A model generated the notes under the pieces. The model made no database searches and had not been told where the DNA came from. It worked only from the letters and a program-made list of their open reading frames with translations. This document shows positions 1 through 5,501 of a DNA stretch of 5,562 nt, piece by piece. The stretch comes from Kiritimatiellia bacterium. GTDB lineage: Bacteria; Verrucomicrobiota; Kiritimatiellia; UBA8416; JABMPJ01. The translations under genes were made by a program, and so were the position numbers. Each line of letters begins with the position of its first letter. The stretch's first letter is position 1. The stretch is taken from NCBI GenBank assembly GCA_029939545.1, contig JAOZSS010000167.1, forward strand, positions 1 to 5,562. Reading direction: 5' to 3'.

Positions 1-1
1 T

Positions 2-292
2 ATCGGGCATCTCCTGCTTTACGGATTTGATCTCCAAGCGCACCTCGACACCTATCTGGCGCGCACCAGGGTCGTGCATGCTCACGGCATCCACGGGGGA
101 AAGGATCACCGCGGACTCGACCAGCTCGATCCGGCTGCGCTTGACGCCGTCGTTGACGCGCTCTCCCGAAGCAGGGACAGTGAGCGCGTCTTCACCATGG
201 AGGTGTTCTCACAGGAAAACTTCGAAGCATCGATTGGCGTCATGCATGAGCGTCTTGCGCGCGGCAGCGAACAGGACTTATACGACTTATGA
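2..292 (+). CDS. cbiR: CbiR-like cobamide-remodelling phosphodiesterase, 3' end (partial)
   Basis: This is an open frame entering from the left edge and ending at TGA 290-292, so only the last 96 residues are present. What is seen: a GHLL segment (visible residues 2-5), then VVHAHGIHGGKDH (about 24-36), then FTMEVFSQENFEAS (about 64-77). The pattern of GH, HxHG, KDH and a late (T/M)EVF glutamate is typical of metal-binding strands in the AP-endonuclease-2/xylose-isomerase-like TIM-barrel superfamily. Its stop overlaps the cobU start by 4 bp, placing it in a cobamide salvage operon. The superfamily member known from such operons is CbiR (described in Akkermansia), which hydrolyses the nucleotide loop of diverse cobamides to give AdoCbi-phosphate. 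The CbiR assignment rests on context plus C-terminal motifs. An uncharacterised sugar-phosphate-isomerase-like protein is the alternative. The GTG at 74 is internal, not the start, because the homologous frame continues upstream. Confidence 0.62.
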   Translation: MGHLLLYGFDLQAHLDTYLARTRVVHAHGIHGGKDHRGLDQLDPAALDAVVDALSRSRDSERVFTMEVFSQENFEASIGVMHERLARGSEQDLYDL

Positions 293-840
293 CAGAACAA
301 CGAACACACCACATCACGCTTGTCACCGGCGGCTGCCGCAGCGGCAAGAGTCGCTACGCATTGCAGCAGGCCGCTGCCGGAAAGCGGCCCGTCTTCGTTG
401 CTACGGCCGAAGCGCGCGATAGCGAAATGAAAGTGCGTATTGCGCGCCACCGTCTTGAACGCGACCCGGCATTCACAACCGTCGAGGCGCCCTACGACCT
501 GGCCGGGGATCTTCGCGCACTTCCCCCGGACACCGACGTGGCGCTGGTGGACTGCCTTACCGTCTGGATGAGCAACCTCCTCTGTCGGCCCGAGACGACC
601 GATGCGTCCCCGCCCGAGGTCGAGGCGTTGCTTGCCATCCTGCACGACCCACCCTGCGACATCATCCTTGTGGCCAACGAAGTCGGTATGGGCATCGTGC
701 CGGACAACGCACTCGCCCGCCGCTTCCGCGATGAAGCCGGATTTCTCAACCAGTCTATTGCCGCCTTGGCAGACACCGTCGTGTTCGTCGTCAGCGGCAT
801 CCCCACCGTGATCAAACCACAACCCACAGGAAGCGCTTAA
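289..840 (+). CDS. cobU: Adenosylcobinamide kinase / adenosylcobinamide-phosphate guanylyltransferase
   Basis: Cytoplasmic bifunctional enzyme that phosphorylates adenosylcobinamide and then transfers GMP to give AdoCbi-GDP, the substrate of CobS. The 183-residue protein matches the usual length (about 180). It has the P-loop GGCRSGKS at residues 14-21. RIARHR at 50-55 holds His54, which aligns with the histidine guanylylated in Salmonella CobU. VDCLTVWMSNLL at 87-98 corresponds to the family's (E/D)CxT...NLL segment. NEVGMGIVP at 130-138 is followed by RRFRDEAGFLNQ and a terminal VVSGIP, all hallmarks of the family. The start at ATG 289 overlaps the upstream stop (ATGA); an AGGA lies at 273-276, rather far away, so translational coupling is likely. 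The cobT start follows 3 bp after the stop. If the upstream gene is cbiR, the guanylyltransferase activity would take up its AdoCbi-P product directly. Nothing is missing or unusual. Confidence 0.96.
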   Translation: MTEQRTHHITLVTGGCRSGKSRYALQQAAAGKRPVFVATAEARDSEMKVRIARHRLERDPAFTTVEAPYDLAGDLRALPPDTDVALVDCLTVWMSNLLCRPETTDASPPEVEALLAILHDPPCDIILVANEVGMGIVPDNALARRFRDEAGFLNQSIAALADTVVFVVSGIPTVIKPQPTGSA

Positions 841-843
841 CGA

Positions 844-1911
844 ATGAACGCTGAACAAACCGTTACCAACACACTCACGTCCATTACGCCCGTCGACGCA
901 TCCGTGACCGACGCCGTCCAAGCCCATCTCGACGACCTGACCAAACCGCAAGGCAGCCTGGGGCGGTTAGAGGCCATCGCGATGGCCTATTGCCGGGCGC
1001 GCAGAACCGCGGTGCCGGTATGCAAGCGTAAGCGGGTGGTCGCCTTTGCCGCCGACCATGGCGTCACGGCCGAGGGGGTCTCTGTTTTTCCGGCAGAAGT
1101 GACACCCCAGATGGTCCTCAACATGCTGGCGGGAGGAGCCGCCATCAACGTGCTGACCCGTCAGGCGGGCTCCGAGCTGTTGGTTGTGGATATCGGCGTC
1201 AACGATCTTCTCGAAGCCGCCGATGACTCGCTCTGTCGCCACAAAGTCAGGGCCGGAACACGCAACATGGTCCAAGGCCCTGCGATGACGGAGGAAGAGA
1301 TGCACCAGGCCGTCGCCGTCGGAATCGAGCTGGCATCACAGGCTGCGGCCGACCGGGTAGATTTGCTCGCATCAGGCGAAATGGGCATCGGCAATACCAC
1401 CGCATCGACGGCGCTCTTCTCCGTCCTGCTCGATCTACCCGTCGAGGATATCACCGGCCGCGGCACGGGAATCGATGATACGGCATTGGCGCACAAGATC
1501 GATGTCATCAAAAAGTCCATCGCCACGAACAGCGCCCACTTGGGCCGTCCTCTGGGTGCACTGGCCGCCGTCGGCGGACTCGAGATTGCCGGGATCTGCG
1601 GGCTGGTTCTTGGCGCGGCAGCCAACCGTATCCCGCTGGTCGTGGATGGCTTCATCTCAACGGCCGGCGCGCTATGTGCCATGAAGGCCAAGCCGGAGGT
1701 GGCGGACTACCTCATGTTCAGTCACCGATCCAACGAACAGGGCCATCGCCGCGTGCTCGAAGCCATGGACGTGGAGCCCATCCTAAACCTGGACCTGCGC
1801 CTGGGCGAAGGCACGGGTGCGGCCTTGGCAATGCCGATCATCGAAGCCGCCATCAAGACTTATAATGAAATGGCCACCTTCAGCGGGGCCGGGGTCAGCA
1901 ACCGTGAGTGA
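844..1911 (+). CDS. cobT: Nicotinate-nucleotide--dimethylbenzimidazole phosphoribosyltransferase
   Basis: Cytoplasmic enzyme that transfers phosphoribose from nicotinate mononucleotide to a lower-ligand base (5,6-dimethylbenzimidazole or related) to form alpha-ribazole 5'-phosphate for CobS. The 355 residues match the family (about 350). Signatures seen: LTKPQGSLGRLE at 32-43, ADHGVTAEGVSVFPAEVT at 70-87 followed by GGAAINVL, GEMGIGNTT at 178-186, and LGEGTGAALA at 320-329. Glu322 in the last motif corresponds to the catalytic glutamate (Glu317 in Salmonella CobT). The start at ATG 844 has an AGGAAG at 828-833, 10 bases upstream, and lies 3 bp after the cobU stop. The 3' end overlaps the chosen cobS start by 8 bp. 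The family is complete and intact here. Which base it prefers cannot be read from sequence alone. Confidence 0.97.
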   Translation: MNAEQTVTNTLTSITPVDASVTDAVQAHLDDLTKPQGSLGRLEAIAMAYCRARRTAVPVCKRKRVVAFAADHGVTAEGVSVFPAEVTPQMVLNMLAGGAAINVLTRQAGSELLVVDIGVNDLLEAADDSLCRHKVRAGTRNMVQGPAMTEEEMHQAVAVGIELASQAAADRVDLLASGEMGIGNTTASTALFSVLLDLPVEDITGRGTGIDDTALAHKIDVIKKSIATNSAHLGRPLGALAAVGGLEIAGICGLVLGAAANRIPLVVDGFISTAGALCAMKAKPEVADYLMFSHRSNEQGHRRVLEAMDVEPILNLDLRLGEGTGAALAMPIIEAAIKTYNEMATFSGAGVSNRE

Positions 1912-2698
1912 TAGAGACAGAGCCAAGTGTCCGTTCCTCGGCGGCCTCGTAACCGCGATGCGGACACTCACGATCTTGCCGGTGCCCGGTCGGGACGCAG
2001 ATGGACCTGCTTCGTCGCTCGGGTGGTTTCCGCTGGTGGGCCTGCTGCTGGGGGGCATCGTTATACTTGCGCTGCGCGCGCTTGGCACTCTCTCCGTACA
2101 GCTGCCGCCCGACATGGTGGCGCTCTTCGTGCTGGTCGCGGGGACATTTCTGACCCGGGCGTTTCACTTAGACGGTCTGGCGGACTGGGCGGATGGCTGG
2201 TGGGGCGGCTACGACCGTGGGCGGATCCTATCGATCATGAAGGACTCCCACATAGGGACCTTTGGGGTGATCGCCCTGGTCCTCGCCCTGCTCGGCAAGT
2301 GGACCTGCTATGCGCACCTGCTGAGCGGCGGGAATTACGCGTGGATTCCACTGTCATTCGTGCTGAGCCGCATGGGCATGGTAGACGTGGCCGTTGCCCA
2401 TCCGTATGCCCGTGCCGAGTCCGGCACGGCGGCGCGCTTTGTGCAGGATGCCCGCCCTCGGCATGAGTGGCTTGCCATCAGCCTGACCGCAGCGATCCTA
2501 CTGCTTTGGCCGGAGCTGCCGCTGACTCACGCCGCGATGGGACTGCTGCTCGCCCTATTAGTGGCACGCCTGTTCGGAATGCGCTGCCACCGGCGCATCG
2601 GCGGTGTGACGGGCGACATCCTGGGTGCGGGCAATGAGTTCATTGAACTCACGGCCCTCACCCTGGGCGTCCTGCTACAGGCTGCGCCTACAGCGTGA
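1904..2698 (+). CDS. cobS: Adenosylcobinamide-GDP ribazoletransferase (cobalamin synthase)
   Basis: Integral inner-membrane enzyme that joins AdoCbi-GDP to alpha-ribazole(-phosphate), the last assembly step of the nucleotide loop. From GTG 1904 the protein is 264 residues, close to the family's roughly 250. The core motif HLDGLADWADGWWGG lies at 88-102, with the acidic D90, D94 and D97, followed by R105, R107 and IMKDSHIGTFG at 111-121. A second conserved block, GGVTGDILGAGNE, lies near the C-terminus. Several hydrophobic membrane segments are evident, for example about 43-61, 70-83 and 120-135, plus further ones in the C-terminal half. Start choice: the usual CobS N-terminus reads as a helix ending in LT-x-LPV, matched by LVTAMRTLTILPVPG at 15-29. 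GTG 1904 includes this helix whole, whereas ATG 1958 would cut it. GTG 1904 overlaps cobT by 8 bp, as expected for a coupled gene. The stop overlaps the 3' end of btuB on the other strand. Confidence 0.94.
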   Translation: MSDRDRAKCPFLGGLVTAMRTLTILPVPGRDADGPASSLGWFPLVGLLLGGIVILALRALGTLSVQLPPDMVALFVLVAGTFLTRAFHLDGLADWADGWWGGYDRGRILSIMKDSHIGTFGVIALVLALLGKWTCYAHLLSGGNYAWIPLSFVLSRMGMVDVAVAHPYARAESGTAARFVQDARPRHEWLAISLTAAILLLWPELPLTHAAMGLLLALLVARLFGMRCHRRIGGVTGDILGAGNEFIELTALTLGVLLQAAPTA

Positions 2699-4532
2699 CA
2701 CGAAGACCGCCGTACCCGGAGATGCCGGCGGTACCGTAACCGGCCAGTTCCTCGTACGCCTCGTCGAACAGGTTCTCCACCCGCCCGAACAGCGTCACGG
2801 TTTCACAAAGATCCCACGAGGCGGCCAGGTTCACGACGGTGTGATCCGGGAGCTGCTCGCTGACGCTGACGTAGTCGGTTGAGCTGAAGTACGAGTCCTC
2901 GCGCTCACCAACGTAGACACAGGTCAGGCTTAGGTTCACGTCCTCACCGATGGCGTAATGGATATCGGCCGTTGCGCGGTGACGGGGACGGCGCGAAAGC
3001 GTGTTGCCCTCGGCATCCTCGCTGTCGGTATAGGTGTACGTCGCGCCGACACTCATCGCTTCACAGACCTTGACGCGCGCCGTCAGTTCCGCGCCCCGGA
3101 TATCCGCCTCAGACTGGTTGACGTAGCCCGCAACGAAGTCGATCAGGTCTTCGTACTCGCTCTGAAATCCGGTCAGATCCAACTGCACACGATTATCTGC
3201 CAGGCACAGTTCTATACCCGCATCCACACTTCTACTGGTCTCCGGCTGGAGCTCCTCGTTCCCGATCGGACCGAAGGTCGATGAAGGCGCATGGAGCTGA
3301 TACAGCGATGGCGCTTTGAAGCCGGTTCCGTAGGTACTCTTGAGCCGCAGCCCGCATTCCTCGTCATCCATGAGCCGGACGTTAACGCCGACGCGTCCGG
3401 TCACCTCTTCGCCAAACGTGTCATGATCATCCAAGCGCAATCCGCCCACGAGGGTGACGCCTCCCAAGCGAACCTGGTCCTGCACGTAGAGGCTCTTGAT
3501 TTCGCTGTCCAGCTTGAGCAGCGAATCGGTCTCGGCCGTTTCCTCTTCCACCTCGACACCGGCCGACACCACGTTGACATCGCCCTGGTAGAGATCGTGC
3601 TGCCACCCCACCTTGGTGAGCTCCGAATCGAACCAGTTGTCGCCCCAGCTCGACATGAAGTCCCGCCGCTGCTCGGACACCGATGCGGTCAGGCGCTGCT
3701 GCCACGTGGAGTCCAATAGCCCCAGCTTGGCCGTACCGCCGAGGAACAGGCGCTCCGCTTCGGCAACGTTGTCGGGGGCATCCGCGCCCTCGCCCGCGCC
3801 ATTGTCATAGTCGACGCTCGAGTGGCTGTAGCGCGCCAGCAGGTCAAACGACAGATGCTCAGAGGGGGTGATGCCGATGCGACCGGACAGCCCTGTCCGC
3901 TCGTAGCCATCGGCTTCCGTGTTGCCGTCGGCCTCGTTGGCCGCCGAGAACCCTTCCGTTTCAATGTGAGTCACCGTGAAAGCATAGTCCACGATCCCCG
4001 TGCCGCCGGAAACCGTCACCGTCTCGCGATAGGTCTCAAAGGTACCCGCTTCCGCCGAGAGCGTCACGGTAGGCGGGCCCGAGCCCCGCTTCGTGATGAT
4101 GTTGATCACGCCGCCCATGGCGTCGGCCCCGTAGAGGGCGCTCTGCGCACCGCGCAGAACTTCAATACGCTCGATGTCTGCCACATCCAGCGTGGACAGG
4201 TCGGCATTGCGCCCGACCAGTGATGGGTCGTTCATTTCCATGCCGTCCACGAGCACCAGTATATGGTCCGGCTTCGATCCACGGATGTATATGTCAGCCG
4301 TCTGACCCGGCCCGCCACTGCGCACCATGTGGACACCCGGCACCATGCTAACGGCCTGCGGCAGCGTCGTCACCTGTAGCCGCTCCAGGTCGGCCCCGGA
4401 TAGGCTCGTGACCGAACTTGAGACATCCTCAGCCGCCGTCGGAACCCGACCGGCACTGACGACGATCTCTGCCTGCACTATTCCCGCGAGCAGCAGAACT
4501 GCCCCCGCAATACCTGTGATCTGTTGCCTCAT
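2688..4532 (-). CDS. btuB: TonB-dependent vitamin B12 outer-membrane receptor BtuB
   Basis: Outer-membrane 22-strand barrel with a plug domain that imports cobamides into the periplasm using TonB-ExbBD energy. The 614-residue precursor equals the usual BtuB length. A signal peptide is visible: MRQQ, a hydrophobic stretch at about 5-19, and a VQA cleavage site after residue 21. A TonB-box-like EIVVSAGR follows at 22-29. The plug has VPGVHMVRSGGPGQTADIYI, a LVLVDGMEMNDP element, and the highly conserved IERIEVLRGAQSALYGADAM and GGVINIITKRG. The C-terminus has the signature VENLFDEAYEELAGY and ends GGLRVTL, with a terminal Leu where Phe is common. Cobalamin specificity is inferred from the upstream riboswitch and the convergent cob operon. 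Start choice: ATG 4532 gives a signal peptide and has an AAGGGGG Shine-Dalgarno-like sequence 4 bases upstream. The frame stays open to ATG 4733, but that would put hydrophilic residues and terminator sequence before the signal peptide. Confidence 0.93.
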   Translation of the reverse strand: MRQQITGIAGAVLLLAGIVQAEIVVSAGRVPTAAEDVSSSVTSLSGADLERLQVTTLPQAVSMVPGVHMVRSGGPGQTADIYIRGSKPDHILVLVDGMEMNDPSLVGRNADLSTLDVADIERIEVLRGAQSALYGADAMGGVINIITKRGSGPPTVTLSAEAGTFETYRETVTVSGGTGIVDYAFTVTHIETEGFSAANEADGNTEADGYERTGLSGRIGITPSEHLSFDLLARYSHSSVDYDNGAGEGADAPDNVAEAERLFLGGTAKLGLLDSTWQQRLTASVSEQRRDFMSSWGDNWFDSELTKVGWQHDLYQGDVNVVSAGVEVEEETAETDSLLKLDSEIKSLYVQDQVRLGGVTLVGGLRLDDHDTFGEEVTGRVGVNVRLMDDEECGLRLKSTYGTGFKAPSLYQLHAPSSTFGPIGNEELQPETSRSVDAGIELCLADNRVQLDLTGFQSEYEDLIDFVAGYVNQSEADIRGAELTARVKVCEAMSVGATYTYTDSEDAEGNTLSRRPRHRATADIHYAIGEDVNLSLTCVYVGEREDSYFSSTDYVSVSEQLPDHTVVNLAASWDLCETVTLFGRVENLFDEAYEELAGYGTAGISGYGGLRVTL

Positions 4533-4533
4533 T

Positions 4534-4566
4534 GCCCCCCCTTTTTTTGTAGGGGAATACTCCCCC
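4534..4566 (-). promoter_or_regulatory. btuB ribosome-binding region with A7G7 tract and small hairpins
   Basis: Read on the minus strand, seven A (4548-4542) run straight into seven G (4541-4535), then CA and the ATG. AAGGGGG can pair with the 16S tail CCUCCUU using one G-U pair, so this is the likely Shine-Dalgarno. Just upstream is GGGGA-GTAT-TCCCC (4565-4552), a 5-bp stem with a 4-base loop. Its 3' CCCC could instead pair with the G tract, giving two mutually exclusive folds, one hiding the ribosome site. The pairing is seen; the regulatory role is inference. Confidence 0.45.
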
Positions 4567-4584
4567 GTTTCCTGCTTCCAACTG

Positions 4585-4620
4585 TGACGATAAGACTCAC
4601 GATCGTGAGTCTTATCGTCA
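4585..4620. repeat. Perfect 36-bp palindrome in the btuB leader
   Basis: Each half is 18 bases (TGACGATAAGACTCACGA and its exact reverse complement), with the axis between 4602 and 4603. The next pair outward (4584/4621) does not match. As RNA it would form a 16-bp stem closed by a GATC loop, lying between the riboswitch terminator and the btuB start, so it would be present only in read-through transcripts. No T-run follows on either strand, so it does not look like a terminator. It could be a protein-binding operator, an RNase III-type processing site, a stabilising hairpin or a genome-wide repeat. The sequence alone does not decide. Confidence 0.9.
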
Positions 4621-4664
4621 TGCTTTGACCCGTCGTCGTGGTCGTTTGTCATCGATACGGGCAC

Positions 4665-4709
4665 AAAAAAAGACCCGCGCGCCTTCCGGATGGTATGGCG
4701 CGAGGGTCT
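4665..4709 (-). terminator. Intrinsic terminator, btuB riboswitch expression platform
   Basis: On the minus strand the arms AGACCCTCGCGCC (4709-4697) and GGCGCGCGGGTCT (4683-4671) pair as a 13-bp, very GC-rich stem with one internal mismatch (4703 against 4677). The loop has 13 bases. The stem runs into seven T at 4671-4665. This is a textbook Rho-independent terminator. It stands 132 bp before the btuB ATG and downstream of the cobalamin aptamer, as expected for ligand-controlled premature termination when B12 is plentiful. Confidence 0.88.
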
Positions 4710-4742
4710 GATACAGTCAAGTAGCAGCCTCATTCGCTCCTA

Positions 4743-4783
4743 TTATCCGCGAAGGAGCAGGATACCCGCCGGCATCCCGATAA
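4743..4783 (-). promoter_or_regulatory. Possible P13-type hairpin of the riboswitch expression platform
   Basis: Immediately 3' of the aptamer on the minus strand, GGATGCC (4777-4771) and GGTATCC (4766-4760) form a 7-bp stem with one G-U pair and a GGCG loop. TTATC (4783-4779) and GATAA (4747-4743) can close a larger imperfect stem around it. Cobalamin riboswitches place hairpin P13, whose loop kisses L5, in this position. I could not identify the matching L5 bases with certainty, so the P13 name is inference. An alternative pairing, GCTCCT/AGGAGC, overlaps the downstream part of this region. Confidence 0.4.
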
Positions 4784-4787
4784 TGAG

Positions 4788-4954
4788 CACGGTGAACAAC
4801 GTCTTCTGGCTTTCTCCCGTCGTTGGCAGCCTTCCAGCTCCATTTCTGAAACCGTGGCTCACACATGTCCACAACGTTACCTGCGCTAACGCAGGAAGAG
4901 ATTACAGCGGCGCGACCGCGTCTGATTTTCACAGACTTCCATCCGCTCCCCGTG
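4788..4954 (-). promoter_or_regulatory. Cobalamin riboswitch aptamer upstream of btuB
   Basis: Read on the minus strand, the conserved parts come in the correct order. P1 is CACGG (4954-4950) pairing with CCGTG (4792-4788). Next comes GGAAGTCTGTGAAAATCAGAC, matching the consensus GGAA-stem-GTGnnAAT-stem, whose GTCTG/CAGAC arms form P3. The core GCGGTCGCGCCGCTGTAA follows. A hairpin CCTGCG-TTAG-CGCAGG (4895-4880) is next, then GAGCCACGG and GGAAGG. Last is the B12 box AAGCCAGAAGACG (4812-4800). Its 5' half (AGCCAG-AGAC) fits the box consensus but the usual CCTGCC end is replaced by CGTTG. With a terminator about 80 bases downstream and btuB after it, it should switch transcription off when adenosylcobalamin or another cobamide binds. 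The length (about 167 nt) suits the class. Confidence 0.87.
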
Positions 4955-4962
4955 GAAAATTA

Positions 4963-5022
4963 GTTATACGTCAAAGAACAGTAAACAGCACGGACCCTAG
5001 CGGCATGCGCCGGGACCGTCAA
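4963..5022 (-). promoter_or_regulatory. Candidate promoter region for the riboswitch-btuB transcript
   Basis: Two sigma-70-like candidates read toward btuB. The better -10 is TATAAC (4968-4963), which matches TATAAT at 5 of 6 positions and would start RNA just before riboswitch P1, but it has only a poor -35 (GTGCTG at 4991-4986). The other has a good -35, TTGACG (5022-5017), then a 17-base spacer, but a weak -10, TAGGGT (4999-4994). A start from either fits the aptamer position. The choice cannot be made from sequence. Confidence 0.4.
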
Positions 5023-5093
5023 CCAGAGAAACAGATATCATCAGAGCCCGGAAGCACCGGAATCCCGCCCACCATACTCCGCGCGGTCTTCGG

Positions 5094-5501
5094 CTACAGC
5101 CGCAGGACGGGCCACAGTGGTGGCGGAACCCAGAGATACGCACCGAGATTTGTGTTTGGTTTGGCGCTGTATAAGCCTGTCCGCAAGCACATGCAAATCG
5201 CACCCACACTCAGCAAAGATCTCCTCGCGACACTTGCGCACTCTTTTAACTCTTTGACAAGGAAGTGGGTGAACACCGAATGACCACCGAAACCTGCATC
5301 CATCACCGGCGCCAAGTCGCCACTGGTAATGGCCTGGCGACTGGTTTTGCGAAAGGCGTCCCGTACATAGGCATCACTAATCTCCGGCGGCGCGCCACGC
5401 GAACCACGAAAGAAGTCGCCGACGATGCAGAAGTCGGAAATCAGCAGCACATGCCGCGCTTTAATGCCTCGCATATAGCTTTTGATACGTCCGCAGCGAA
5501 T
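5094..5501 (-). pseudogene. Caspase-like (peptidase C14) domain fragment, truncated
   Basis: The minus-strand frame reads IKSYMRGIKARHVLLISDFC (about 5486-5427), then GDFFRGSRGAPPEISDAYVR, SRQAITSGDLAPVMDAGFGG and HSVFTHFLVKELKE, ending near 5241. This follows the C-terminal half of bacterial caspase-like domains: hydrophobic strand, D-x-C active-site loop, SRQ-x-x-x-SG, and GHSVFT. The presumed catalytic Cys (codon 5429-5427) is kept, but the usual DSCYSG-type context reads DFCIVG. The N-terminal part with the catalytic GHG histidine is absent: in-frame TGA at 5534-5532 and TAG just beyond, with similarity fading near 5501. After KELKE the frame (to TAG at 5096-5094) does not resemble the family ending, while another frame holds an APNQTQ stretch resembling the family's late Q-T-P element, suggesting frameshift. 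ATG 5474 could allow a short 126-residue product. The assignment rests on remembered family motifs, not a search. Confidence 0.6.

Noticed and set aside
106..951. Long minus-strand open frame (281 residues) across cobU
   Set aside because: It is a shadow of cobU and its flanks, with no recognisable domain. The plus-strand frame has the complete CobU motif set.
1817..1903. Extended upstream start for cobS inside cobT
   Set aside because: The extra residues encode no CobS-like sequence and would overlap cobT by nearly 100 bp. GTG 1904 gives the usual N-terminus.
2706..2732. ACCGCCG/CGGCGGT hairpin just past the cobS stop as a possible operon terminator
   Set aside because: The 7-bp stem has a 13-base loop, is not followed by a T-run on the plus strand, and lies in btuB coding sequence, so it may be chance in GC-rich DNA.
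4751..4777. Plus-strand GCAGGATACCCGCCGGCA resembling a second B12 box on the opposite strand
   Set aside because: No other riboswitch core elements precede it on the plus strand. The bases are accounted for by the GGATGCC/GGTATCC hairpin downstream of the minus-strand aptamer.
4690..5283. 197-residue plus-strand open frame opposite the btuB leader and caspase fragment
   Set aside because: It runs antisense through the terminator, riboswitch and promoter, has no recognisable domain and has low-complexity composition. The minus-strand structures explain the sequence better.
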